From the NCBI GenBank assembly GCA_958439205.1, contig OY288189.1, positions 3,549,001-3,613,000 on the forward strand: a DNA stretch of 64,000 bases, given 5' to 3'. The DNA is from an uncultured Allorhizobium sp. (lineage in GTDB: Bacteria; Pseudomonadota; Alphaproteobacteria; Rhizobiales; Rhizobiaceae). Both the position numbers and the translations under genes were made by a program. This document shows positions 8,209-15,918 of the stretch, in pieces; position 1 is the first letter of the stretch; each line of letters starts with the position of its first letter. Below the pieces are notes generated by a model. It saw nothing but the letters and a program-made list of their open reading frames with translations. It ran no database searches and was not told the origin of the DNA.

Positions 8209-9102
8209 ATGCTCGCCCCCTTACTTCTCGGTTCAGGTTCATCCGGAACCACAACCCGTCCGTCGTCTGGTACGACCTCGGGATCCGGCAGCAGTACGTC
8301 GAGCTCGACGTCGCAGCCAACACCGTCGGAAACCACCCAGCCCTCCTACCAGGAGCCGGAAGCGGCAGCGCCCGACGATATCGACGATGGCACCTATCAA
8401 CCGGCTCCAACCGAAGAACCGGCGCCGGCGCCTGAGGAAGACACTGGCACGCCCGAAGAGGTGACCGCCGAGGCGCCACCCGCTCAGACGGAAACCGACG
8501 CGGAACCGACACCGGTTGCGGAAGAGCCGGCCCCTGCCGAGACCGAAGCGCAGGCAGCTCCTGAGGACGCTCCCGTTTCCGACGACGCGGCTCCTGCTGA
8601 GGCAGCTATCGCTGAAGACGCGGCCGCCGCGTCCGAAGACCCTGCTGCCGACGCTGTCGATGCGGAAGAGCCGGCTGATGAAGCCGATGCAGCGCCCGAG
8701 GAAGACGCCGCGCCTGAGGAAGATCCCGCAGCCGAGGCAAGCACGCCCGCGACCACGCCTTCACCTGTTGCGAACGACCGCCCGGTCACGACAGCACCGG
8801 CGAGCGAGCGCATCTCGGAAGAGGACGCGATCGAGGCTGCGGCACTGGCCGAGTATCGTGGTCCGCAGGTGGCCGCTGAAAACGAAGTTAGCAACTTCGC
8901 ACAGCAGTTGACCACGCTGATCGAGCAGAGCCTGAACAGGGCGGGTGAGCGGGCACTGGAAGTTTCGCAGGCACGGATCATCGCCGGGCTGCTTTCGGGT
9001 GCGGAGACCCCGGAACCGTCCGCGTCCTCGGCCCTCACCGCAGATGCCGAGCGTCAACCCGTCGACGTCGCCGAAGCCATCCGGGCCTATCGACAGGCCT
9101 GA
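8209..9102 (+). CDS. Acidic, Ala/Pro/Glu-rich disordered protein
   Basis: The product has 297 residues with only one methionine. Residues 9-50 are Ser/Thr/Gly-rich, about 50-200 are low-complexity Ala/Glu/Asp/Pro (for example PEEDAAPEEDPAAEAS), and the last 90 or so (EEDAIEAAALAEYRG onward) look helical. It has no convincing signal peptide; the short MLAPLLLGS opening is weak, and no Shine-Dalgarno precedes ATG 8209. A strong hairpin follows at 9124-9149. The low-complexity part defeats family assignment; only the C-terminal segment might be conserved. Function is unknown. Confidence 0.6.
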   Translation: MLAPLLLGSGSSGTTTRPSSGTTSGSGSSTSSSTSQPTPSETTQPSYQEPEAAAPDDIDDGTYQPAPTEEPAPAPEEDTGTPEEVTAEAPPAQTETDAEPTPVAEEPAPAETEAQAAPEDAPVSDDAAPAEAAIAEDAAAASEDPAADAVDAEEPADEADAAPEEDAAPEEDPAAEASTPATTPSPVANDRPVTTAPASERISEEDAIEAAALAEYRGPQVAAENEVSNFAQQLTTLIEQSLNRAGERALEVSQARIIAGLLSGAETPEPSASSALTADAERQPVDVAEAIRAYRQA

Positions 9103-9123
9103 GTTCGACCGCCGCAAGGTTGA

Positions 9124-9149
9124 AAGGGCCCGCCCAGCGGCGGGCCCTT
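9124..9149 (+). terminator. Strong hairpin, probable terminator between convergent genes
   Basis: AAGGGCCCGCC (9124-9134) pairs perfectly with GGCGGGCCCTT (9139-9149) around a 4-nt loop. The tract after the stem (CGCATTTCT) is only weakly T-rich. Its placement between the convergent genes ending at 9102 and 9166 fits a bidirectional terminator. Confidence 0.6.
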
Positions 9150-9165
9150 CGCATTTCTACCAGCC

Positions 9166-9363
9166 TCAGCGCCGACGCAGCATCACCAGACCGGCGACTC
9201 CCGCAACAGCAAGGATCGCCCCATACATGATCCAGGGGCTCTGATCGATCATGAAGCTCGACGCCGGATAGGGAAAATGACCGGACCCCTGCCCGATCCA
9301 TACGAAGCCCAACAGGATGGCGAGAGCGGCGAGGCAATGCAGGGCGATGCGCATGGGTGACAT
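9166..9363 (-). CDS. Small two-helix membrane protein, 65 aa
   Basis: Starting at ATG 9363 (MSPMRIALHC), the protein has two predicted transmembrane helices, LAALAILLGFVWIG and WIMYGAILAVAGVAGLVML, ending in RRR. The motif GQGSGHFPYPASSFM lies between them. The frame extends upstream to 9558, but that part is low-hydrophobicity and unlike a natural N-terminus. The pattern GxGxxxFPxSxM between two helices recurs in small uncharacterised proteobacterial membrane proteins. Function is unknown. Confidence 0.65.
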   Translation of the reverse strand: MSPMRIALHCLAALAILLGFVWIGQGSGHFPYPASSFMIDQSPWIMYGAILAVAGVAGLVMLRRR

Positions 9364-9623
9364 CTGTCGATCTCCAGGGTGAAGCCGACCATAGACCCTG
9401 TCGCCAACAACAGCCAGAGCGACCGCTTCGCGGGGGCTGTCGATGCGGTAGATCGCGTCTGCGCCCTCACCTGCGCTGCGATCACAGGCGTCACAAAAAG
9501 GTCGCTTGCCCTCGCCGGCCCCCTGTGGCATCAGGCGCCCTCTTTCATGTCTCGGCATCGCCGAGCACGGCCGGCTCGCCGGTTTTCACAGACAATCAGG
9601 CATAGATAAAAGGAGCGATGGCC

Positions 9624-10916
9624 ATGGCTGAAGCGCTTGGGCTCGATTTCGGCACGACCAATACCGTCATCGCCGTCGCGGAAAACGGAGACGACACACG
9701 TTCGGTCTCCTTCACCTCTCCGGCCGGCACCGCCGACAGCATGCGCACCGCGCTCTCCTTCCTCAAGGATCCGCAGCTCGGCGCAGGCGCCCTTAAGGTC
9801 GAAGCCGGCCAGGCGGCCATCCGTACCTTCATCGACAATCCCGGTGATTGCCGTTTCCTGCAGTCTATCAAGACCTTTGCGGCCTCCGCTCTCTTCCAGG
9901 GCACGCTTGTGCATGCCCGCCGCTTCCAGTTCGAAGACCTCATGGAGGTCTTCCTGAAGCGCCTGCAGGCCTATGGTGGCGAGGGATGGCCTGAGGGGGC
10001 GAAACGTCTCGTCGCCGGCCGCCCTGTGCATTTCGCAGGCGCGAGCCCCGATCCTGCCCTTGCCGTCACCCGCTACAACGAGGCGCTGACCCGGCTCGGC
10101 TTCCCCGAGATCCACTATGTCTATGAGCCGGTCGCCGCCGCCTTCTATTTCGCCCGCACGCTCAAGCGCGATGCGACCGTCCTGGTCGCCGACTTCGGCG
10201 GCGGTACGACCGACTTCTCGCTGATCCGGTTCTCGACGGAAGCCGGCAAGCTGAAGGCAACCCCGATCGGCCAGTCCGGTGTCGGCATCGCCGGCGACCA
10301 GTTCGATGCCCGCATCATCGACCAGCTGGTCGCCCCTGAAATCGGCAAGGGCAGCCAGTTCAAGAGCTTCGGCAAGCTGCTCGATGTTCCCAGCAACTAC
10401 TATCTCGCCTTCTCGCGCTGGAACCAGCTCTCGGTCTTCAAGACGCTGAAGGAGTTCACCGATCTGAAATCGCTGGTGCGCCAGGCCGAAGAGCCGGAAA
10501 AGCTGGAGCTCTTCATCGACCTCATCGACCATGACGAAGGCTATCCGCTCTACCAGGCGGTCTCGGCCACCAAGATGGCGCTTTCATCCGCCGAAGAGGC
10601 CGACTTCCGCTTCGCGCCGCTCGGCAAGGCCGGCGAAAAGCGCGTAACGCGCCGCGATTTCGAAAGCTGGATCGCCGACGATCTCGCCCGCATGGAAGAG
10701 GCACTCGACGATGTGCTGACCAGAACCAATACGGAGGCCGGCAGCATCGACAAGATCTTCCTCACCGGCGGCACATCTTTCGTGCCTGCCGTGCGCGACA
10801 TCTTCCACCGCCGCTTCGACGCATCCCGCATCGAGACCGGCGGCGAACTCGTCTCGATCGCCCACGGGCTTTCGCTGATCGGCGAACGCGACGACATCGA
10901 GCAGTGGGTGGCGTGA
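9624..10916 (+). CDS. Hsp70-family chaperone, YegD-like
   Basis: The product has 430 residues, so it is an actin-fold ATPase domain with little or no substrate-binding domain, as in E. coli YegD (about 450 aa). Visible motifs are phosphate-1 GLDFGTTNTVIAV near the N-terminus, phosphate-2 VLVADFGGGTTDFSLIRF, and the adenosine motif FLTGGTSFVPAVRDIF. ATG 9624 is preferred to 9618 because AAAGGAG (9609-9615) is eight bases from it. The lack of the C-terminal lid makes a DnaJ/GrpE-coupled role less certain. Confidence 0.92.
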   Translation: MAEALGLDFGTTNTVIAVAENGDDTRSVSFTSPAGTADSMRTALSFLKDPQLGAGALKVEAGQAAIRTFIDNPGDCRFLQSIKTFAASALFQGTLVHARRFQFEDLMEVFLKRLQAYGGEGWPEGAKRLVAGRPVHFAGASPDPALAVTRYNEALTRLGFPEIHYVYEPVAAAFYFARTLKRDATVLVADFGGGTTDFSLIRFSTEAGKLKATPIGQSGVGIAGDQFDARIIDQLVAPEIGKGSQFKSFGKLLDVPSNYYLAFSRWNQLSVFKTLKEFTDLKSLVRQAEEPEKLELFIDLIDHDEGYPLYQAVSATKMALSSAEEADFRFAPLGKAGEKRVTRRDFESWIADDLARMEEALDDVLTRTNTEAGSIDKIFLTGGTSFVPAVRDIFHRRFDASRIETGGELVSIAHGLSLIGERDDIEQWVA

Positions 10917-10965
10917 GGCTTGCGCCCTCCCCTTGACGGGGAGGGTCGGAGCCAAGTTCCGATGT

Positions 10966-11259
10966 TCAAACGTCGACCAGCGTGACCAGCAGCTTCTTTC
11001 CAAGCGATCTGGCAGCCCGTTCAAGCGTATCCAAAGACACCGCGACGTTCTGCGGGTCGAGTACCCGCTCGACCTGGGTCCGGCTGGTGCCCATCCTCGA
11101 CGCCATCTCTGACTTGCTGATCGACTGCATCTTCCGTGCCTCTTCAATTTCCCAGGCCAGGACACGCTTGATTGCTTCGCCGTAAACTTCGTCTCGTTCC
11201 CCGAGCTCTTCGAGGAAATCTTCGAGGCTGCCACCGACAGATGGGTTTGAGTCACTCAT
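10966..11259 (-). CDS. HTH (XRE/HigA-type) antitoxin
   Basis: The product has 97 residues. A Cro/C1-type helix-turn-helix is seen in SKSEMASRMGTSRTQVERVL, followed by the typical VSLDTLERAARSLGKKL helix. It is the second gene of a toxin-first pair and overlaps the toxin stop by 4 bp (ATGA), indicating translational coupling. It should neutralise the toxin encoded at 11256-11633 and repress the shared promoter. A small GC-rich hairpin (10925-10945) lies between it and the convergent Hsp70 gene. Confidence 0.85.
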   Translation of the reverse strand: MSDSNPSVGGSLEDFLEELGERDEVYGEAIKRVLAWEIEEARKMQSISKSEMASRMGTSRTQVERVLDPQNVAVSLDTLERAARSLGKKLLVTLVDV

Positions 11260-11633
11260 TTCTGTTTCCTCGTTTCCGTCTTCTTGAGGCGCTTCGACCG
11301 CTCCTGGTGTTCTTTCCAGCGTTGAACGGCAAGCTGGATCGCAGCCTTCTGTCCATCCTTGCCCTCTTCCCCGTGCAACAAGAGCATGGTGGCGCCATCG
11401 ATCCCGAAATAGGTCCGAGCCTCGACTCTGCCGTTCCTCACGGTTGACCGCACTTCCCGAACCCCGTCCCGCACAGGCCTGCAGGTTGGCATTCCAATCG
11501 GCCAGCCAAACTCGACCATACCGATATCGGCACCGATGATGCGACGATCTTGCTTGTCGAGCGCCGACAGCCAGTCCTTCACGGGTTCAGCACCGTCCTC
11601 AGTCATAAAGAACTTCGCGACTATGCGCTTCAT
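11256..11633 (-). CDS. RelE-superfamily toxin, phage Gp49/HigB type
   Basis: The product has 125 residues. The Gp49-like profile is visible: MKRIVAKFFMTEDGAEPVKDW at the start, then REVRSTVRNGRVEARTYFG, MLLLHGEEGKDGQKA and a Lys/Arg-rich tail. RelE/HigB toxins cleave mRNA on the ribosome. It is the first gene of the pair and its stop overlaps the antitoxin ATG. The reading frame is intact, unlike two other toxins in this window. Confidence 0.82.
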   Translation of the reverse strand: MKRIVAKFFMTEDGAEPVKDWLSALDKQDRRIIGADIGMVEFGWPIGMPTCRPVRDGVREVRSTVRNGRVEARTYFGIDGATMLLLHGEEGKDGQKAAIQLAVQRWKEHQERSKRLKKTETRKQK

Positions 11634-11813
11634 CCAAAAGCCTTGTACCTTATAAGGTTCAGTTGAGCAATTATGGAAAAGGGAATTCGCCGGGCTTTCG
11701 CAAAGGCTTTCTATTTATGCGTGCAAACGCAGATGTTGACCAGCCCTTCCTGATCGCTACACCCCCGCGCTTTCTATTTGCCTTCCGCCTGCCGAAGGCA
11801 CTAGAACGGGGCC

Positions 11814-12704
11814 ATGATCCAAGCCCACGACATGACGCCCGCAGAGCTTGCAGCGCTTCTCGCATTCCATGCGGAAGCGGGCGTCGAATGGCTCGTGGAA
11901 GACGATCCCGTCGACCGGATTGCAGCCTTTGCGGCAGAGAAGGCGGCACGCCAGGTGGCGCGCCCCGCAGCCGAGACATCGTCGGCGCAGGTGCCGGCGC
12001 GCGTTGCACCTGCGCGCAGTGCCGCCCCGTCCGAACGTCAGCCCGCGCGGGCGCAGCCGTCTCAGGGTTCGGCCCTGCCGGCGATCCCCGACGAGAATGC
12101 CGTCGCCGAAGCGCGCTTTGCGGCCGAAAGCGCCCGATCGCTCGCCGAGTTGAAGACGGCCATCGAAGGCTTTACCAGCTGCAATCTCAAGACGTCGGCG
12201 CGTTCGACGATCACGGCACAGGGCGACGGCTCTTCCGGCATCATGGTGATCGGCCCCATGCCGAATGCCGATGACGACCGCGAAGGACTGGCATTTTCCG
12301 GTCGCGCCGGTCTGCTGCTCGACCGGATGCTTTCGGCCATCGGCCAGACGCGCGAAAATGTCGTCATCTCGACCGTCATCCCATGGCGTCCGCCGGGCGA
12401 CCGCATGCCGTCGACCCCGGAGACCGCCATCTGCCGGCCGTTCATCGAGCGGCAGATCGCGCTCGTCGAACCGCGCCTCGTTCTCGTGCTGGGAAATTTC
12501 GCTGCGCGCTTCTTCTTCGGCGAGACGGGCACGATCCATGCGCTGCGCGGCAAATGGCGTGAACTTGGCGCCGGCGGCCATGCGGTGCAGGCCATGGCAA
12601 CGCTGCATCCACAGGAGTTGCTCGCCGCTCCCGCCAGCAAGGCGCTTGCCTGGATAGACCTGCTTGCCTTCTCCGAGCGGCTGCAGACACCGTCAAACGA
12701 CTAA
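11814..12704 (+). CDS. Uracil-DNA glycosylase, family-4-like, with incomplete Fe-S cysteine set
   Basis: The product has 296 residues. Residues 1-110 are an Ala/Pro-rich leader; the glycosylase core follows. Motif 1 is GPMPNADDDREGLAFSGRAG (147-166), corresponding to the family-4 GEAPGxxEDxxGxPFVGxAG. The second active-site motif is HPQELL (265-270). Canonical family-4 enzymes hold a 4Fe-4S cluster with four Cys. Here the first is Phe120 (Cys123 retained) and the third is Trp191 in IPWRPPGDR (Cys207 retained), so a normal cluster is unlikely. Such proteins are often annotated UDG in rhizobia; whether they excise uracil is uncertain. Confidence 0.85.
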   Translation: MIQAHDMTPAELAALLAFHAEAGVEWLVEDDPVDRIAAFAAEKAARQVARPAAETSSAQVPARVAPARSAAPSERQPARAQPSQGSALPAIPDENAVAEARFAAESARSLAELKTAIEGFTSCNLKTSARSTITAQGDGSSGIMVIGPMPNADDDREGLAFSGRAGLLLDRMLSAIGQTRENVVISTVIPWRPPGDRMPSTPETAICRPFIERQIALVEPRLVLVLGNFAARFFFGETGTIHALRGKWRELGAGGHAVQAMATLHPQELLAAPASKALAWIDLLAFSERLQTPSND

Positions 12705-12734
12705 ATTTCGGGCAATGTAAACAAATTATGAAAT

Positions 12735-12759
12735 CTGCCATGCGCAAAACGCATGGCAG
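12735..12759. promoter_or_regulatory. Perfect 10-bp stem hairpin between UDG and a small ORF
   Basis: CTGCCATGCG (12735-12744) pairs exactly with CGCATGGCAG (12750-12759) around CAAAA. No T-tract follows, so it is a poor intrinsic terminator for the UDG gene ending at 12704. The left arm and loop recur upstream of the next small ORF (TTGCCATGCG near 13163-13172, followed by TCAAAA). Confidence 0.5.
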
Positions 12760-12847
12760 GCACGCTATCACGTCGGTTGCCGAATCTATGCTGCACTGCG
12801 ATATTGAAGGTGCAAAGTGGGAGGGACACTTTACAAGGAAGACCGCC

Positions 12848-13039
12848 GTGAGCCTTCGGACCCGCCCCATTCACTGCAAGTTCGAGACCCTGCGTCTGGC
12901 CGGCGAACACGGCCGCAGCAGCAGCCCTTATAACCGCTCGAGCCCTTCCGTTGCCGTCGAGCAGTTGAGCGCACGATTCGCAGGCCATGCCGGTCGCATT
13001 GCCCGCCCCGCCAACAGCTTTGCCGAAAGCCGCTTCTAA
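12848..13039 (+). CDS. Putative small basic protein, 63 aa
   Basis: GTG 12848 lies six bases after AAGGAAGA and starts a 63-residue Arg/Ser-rich frame (begins VSLRTRPIHCKFETLRLAGE, ends RPANSFAESRF). The frame is open further upstream to 12728 but without a good start. No family is recognised and there is no signal peptide or membrane segment. It is included because of the ribosome site, its own upstream hairpin, and a similar arrangement at the next small ORF. Confidence 0.4.
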   Translation: MSLRTRPIHCKFETLRLAGEHGRSSSPYNRSSPSVAVEQLSARFAGHAGRIARPANSFAESRF

Positions 13040-13191
13040 GCGCCCTCTCTTGCAGGACCACGCGCATCTTCAATGTGCGTCGTGCTCCCCTCGCATAGCA
13101 GCCCTTCCCTATTGTGCATTGCAACAACGGTTCATCACTGAACTAATAAGAGCATCAAATTTGCCATGCGTCAAAAGCACAGGACACGACC

Positions 13192-13350
13192 ATGAACATA
13201 ACATTTCATCCCGTCCGCAGCCTGCGTCAGGCCATGCACCAGATCGGCCATGCGGTGAATGCCTCGGCTGAGCTGTCCCAGGCCGCCCGTAAGCGCCAGC
13301 AGGCGCAGGATCGCGGCGAACAGCGTGCGCTTCAGCCGCTCGGCTTCTGA
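13192..13350 (+). CDS. Putative small helical protein, 52 aa
   Basis: ATG 13192 (MNITFHPVRSLRQAMHQIGH) to the stop at 13348-13350 gives 52 residues rich in Ala, Gln and Arg, consistent with one or two amphipathic helices. AGGA lies seven bases before the start and a clear terminator follows at 13380-13403, which makes a real short transcript likely. No family is recognised. Upstream it shares a TGCCATGCG...CAAAA element with the preceding small ORF. Confidence 0.5.
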   Translation: MNITFHPVRSLRQAMHQIGHAVNASAELSQAARKRQQAQDRGEQRALQPLGF

Positions 13351-13379
13351 TAGACTAGGGATTTACTGGACGATCTGCC

Positions 13380-13403
13380 AAAGCCCGCACCTGTGCGGGC
13401 TTT
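13380..13403. terminator. Bidirectional Rho-independent terminator
   Basis: AAAGCCCGCAC (13380-13390) pairs exactly with GTGCGGGCTTT (13393-13403), followed by a further T. The A-tract on the other side gives a U-tract on the minus strand, so it can end both the small ORF at 13350 and the convergent gene whose stop is at 13451. Confidence 0.8.
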
Positions 13404-13450
13404 TGTCGTTATGCGTGTCGGAAGAGTGCGTCCTACCTTGCCCCCAGGGC

Positions 13451-14347
13451 TCAGGCTTCGCGCGCCACGCCGAGGCGCGGATCATGCTTTCCCAGGCGGA
13501 CGGGCCCGCAGATCTTTTCGTGGGCGAAATCGACGATCGAGAACTTGATCGCCTGCCAGCCGCAATACTCGTCGAGAAAGTCACGACGCAAGATGCAGTG
13601 ATTGCGGTCGCCGTCGGGCCAATGGAGACAACCGGTCTCCACCGCGCGGCGGAATAGCCGTTGCAAGTGCGTGCGCGAGATCATGAAATGCTCGGCCATG
13701 ACGCGCGCATCGATGCGGCCGATATTGTAGCCCTCGCCATCGGGGGCGAGCTCCATCGCGCGGCGCACCAGTTCGTCCATTACGAGGCCGCCGGCCTCGG
13801 TCCAGAGGAAAAGCGCCACCCGCGGCGGCGGCTCCAGCCAGCTCTGGTTGAGACAGGCCCGCCGCGCGATCTGCGGCTGGATCAGGCGGAAGAGATCCGG
13901 CTGGGCGAGAAGCGTGGCGGCGCGGTCCCCGCCATCGAGATGGTCAAGCAGCTCGAAATTGGTCACCAGCCATTGAAACATGGCCTGTGTAGGAATTTCT
14001 GTCGCCTCGTAGCGCTTGGGCCGGCGGTTAGGATCGCCGACGATGCGCACGAATTTATAGCTCAGCAACTGATCGAGAAAGTTCAGGACCGTGTTGCGGC
14101 TCGCGGCATTGTTGGAGGTGATGATCTCGCGCAGATTGGTGGTGGTCAGGCCACTCCCCGGCTGCGACGGATCATATTCGAGCTGCAGGGCAAAGGCCGC
14201 CTGGCTAAGCAGCCAGCGCTGATGCGAGGCAAGCATGCGCGACAGGCGCGGACTCTGGTCGAACTGACTGCGCAGCTGACCAGCATAGGCGCGCAGCGCC
14301 GGAATGAATTGCGGATGACCGGCGATATCTGCGGACGAAAGCGTCAT
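13451..14347 (-). CDS. Conserved-looking putative DNA-binding protein with two HTH-like segments
   Basis: The product has 298 residues and no family I can name. Residues 67-117 (LTTTNLREIITSNNAASRNTVLNFLDQLL..., then a basic RRPKRYEAT wing) resemble a MarR-like winged helix. A second helix-turn-helix-like stretch, RVMAEHFMISRTHLQRLFRRAV, lies near residues 215-236. No membrane segments or signal peptide. It is divergent from an MFS transporter with a 332-bp gap, so it may regulate it. This is inference from motif and position only. Confidence 0.65.
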   Translation of the reverse strand: MTLSSADIAGHPQFIPALRAYAGQLRSQFDQSPRLSRMLASHQRWLLSQAAFALQLEYDPSQPGSGLTTTNLREIITSNNAASRNTVLNFLDQLLSYKFVRIVGDPNRRPKRYEATEIPTQAMFQWLVTNFELLDHLDGGDRAATLLAQPDLFRLIQPQIARRACLNQSWLEPPPRVALFLWTEAGGLVMDELVRRAMELAPDGEGYNIGRIDARVMAEHFMISRTHLQRLFRRAVETGCLHWPDGDRNHCILRRDFLDEYCGWQAIKFSIVDFAHEKICGPVRLGKHDPRLGVAREA

Positions 14348-14679
14348 GACACGCCCCCGTATCCAGTCGAAGGCTGAGCCAAGGCGACGAGCGACGAGAC
14401 AAGCGGGCGCCTCGGTCCCTGGTCTGTCATGTCTCGCTTCGCCTTTGTCAGCGCCATCAGATCCCTTTGACCGGCACCTACTCGTTGGCCGGCGCCTCTC
14501 TTTTCATGATTGTTGTCAAGGTAAACGAATTCCTTATGACGTTTCAATCCTTTATTACCGATCGGCGCGGGAAGATGCGTCTTGAACCCGCAATGCGCCG
14601 CGTCGCGTCGTATTCAACATTTCACACATCCGGCGATGCTGGCACTATTCTGGTCCAGAATGCGCCCCGGGGAGGCCCC
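14348..14679. other. Divergent intergenic region, putative promoters
   Basis: This 332-bp stretch separates the putative regulator (minus) from the MFS gene (plus). The part around 14500-14570 is noticeably AT-richer than its neighbours and is the likely promoter area. I see no clear palindromic operator. The MFS frame stays open here from 14467, but the best ribosome site is at 14680. Confidence 0.5.
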
Positions 14680-15915
14680 ATGCTGTCCAGTCTCGCATCG
14701 ATCGCCACCCTGATGCTGTCGACCCTGTTGATGATGGCCGGCTTCGGATTGATGGGCTACATGCTGCCGATCCGGTCGCTGAACGAGGGCTGGTCGACCG
14801 TCATTATCTCGGTCATTGCCACCGGCTATACCTTTGGTTTCACAGTCTCCTGCATCGTCACCCCAATCTTCGTGCGGCGTGTCGGGCATGTGCGCGTCTT
14901 CGGCGCGCTGATCACGCTTCTGACCGTCTCCATCCTGCTTTGCGCGCTTGTCGTCGAATGGTGGGCCTGGATGATCTTCCGCGGCCTGTCGGGCTTCGCC
15001 ATTGCCGGCGCCTATCTCTTGATCGAAAGCTGGCTCAACGAGCGGGTGACGAACGAAAATCGCGGCGCGCTCTTCTCGGTCTACATGGTCACATGCCTCG
15101 TCGGCTCGATCGGCGGGCAGTATATCGTGCCGCTTGGCGACGTGAACGGGCCGGACCTGTTCATGATCTGCGCGCTGATCTTCTCACTCGCGCTCTTCCC
15201 GGTCGCGCTCTCGACTGCCCAGTCGCCAACACCGATTGCGGAGGCCCGCTTCGACTTGAAGCGGCTCTATCGCCGCTCGCCGATCGCCTTCTTCGGGTCG
15301 CTGCTGTCAGGCGCCCTGTCAGGCACCTGGGGCAGCCTTGGCGGCGTCTATTCGCAGACCATCGGCATGAGCACGGCGCAAGGCGCGACGCTGCTTGCCG
15401 CCTTCCTTGCCGGTGGTGCGCTATCCCAGGTGCCGATCGGCCGTATTTCGGACCGCATGGACCGTCGTCTGGTGATGATCGCGTCCGGCCTCTTTGGTGT
15501 CGGCGCCTGCGGGCTAATGATCAGTTTCGGCGCGGAGGATCCAACCGCGCTTTATGTGGCCGGTTTCTTCGTCGGCACGGTCCTCTATCCCGTCTATTCG
15601 CTCAACGTGGCGCATGCGAACGACCTGGCCGAGCCTGACGAATATGTCACCCTCTCCAGCGCCATCATGATCCTCTATGGCATGGGCACGGTCACCGGGC
15701 CGATCATGGCCGGCACGCTGATGCAGTGGCTCGGGCCAAATGCGCTGATCGGGTTTCTCGGCATGGCCTTTGCGCTCTATGCCGGTTATGCCGCCTGGCG
15801 CATCACGCGCCGCCCGGACAATGTCACGCCGGCCGACAAGTCAGACTTCCAGGCGACCATCCTGCCGATGCAGGGTGCCGACAATGCCTCGCCAATGGCC
15901 GACACGGATCGCTGA
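14680..15915 (+). CDS. MFS transporter, YcaD-like
   Basis: From ATG 14680, preceded by GGGGAGG at five bases, the product has 411 residues with about 12 hydrophobic helices. Recognisable features are RGLSGFAIAGAYLLIESWLNE in the first half, characteristic of the YcaD-like MFS subgroup, and GRISDRMDRRLVM, the loop motif A of the second half. The substrate is unknown. Its stop is 3 bp from the stop of the convergent EamA gene at 15919. Confidence 0.88.
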   Translation: MLSSLASIATLMLSTLLMMAGFGLMGYMLPIRSLNEGWSTVIISVIATGYTFGFTVSCIVTPIFVRRVGHVRVFGALITLLTVSILLCALVVEWWAWMIFRGLSGFAIAGAYLLIESWLNERVTNENRGALFSVYMVTCLVGSIGGQYIVPLGDVNGPDLFMICALIFSLALFPVALSTAQSPTPIAEARFDLKRLYRRSPIAFFGSLLSGALSGTWGSLGGVYSQTIGMSTAQGATLLAAFLAGGALSQVPIGRISDRMDRRLVMIASGLFGVGACGLMISFGAEDPTALYVAGFFVGTVLYPVYSLNVAHANDLAEPDEYVTLSSAIMILYGMGTVTGPIMAGTLMQWLGPNALIGFLGMAFALYAGYAAWRITRRPDNVTPADKSDFQATILPMQGADNASPMADTDR

Positions 15916-15918
15916 ACC

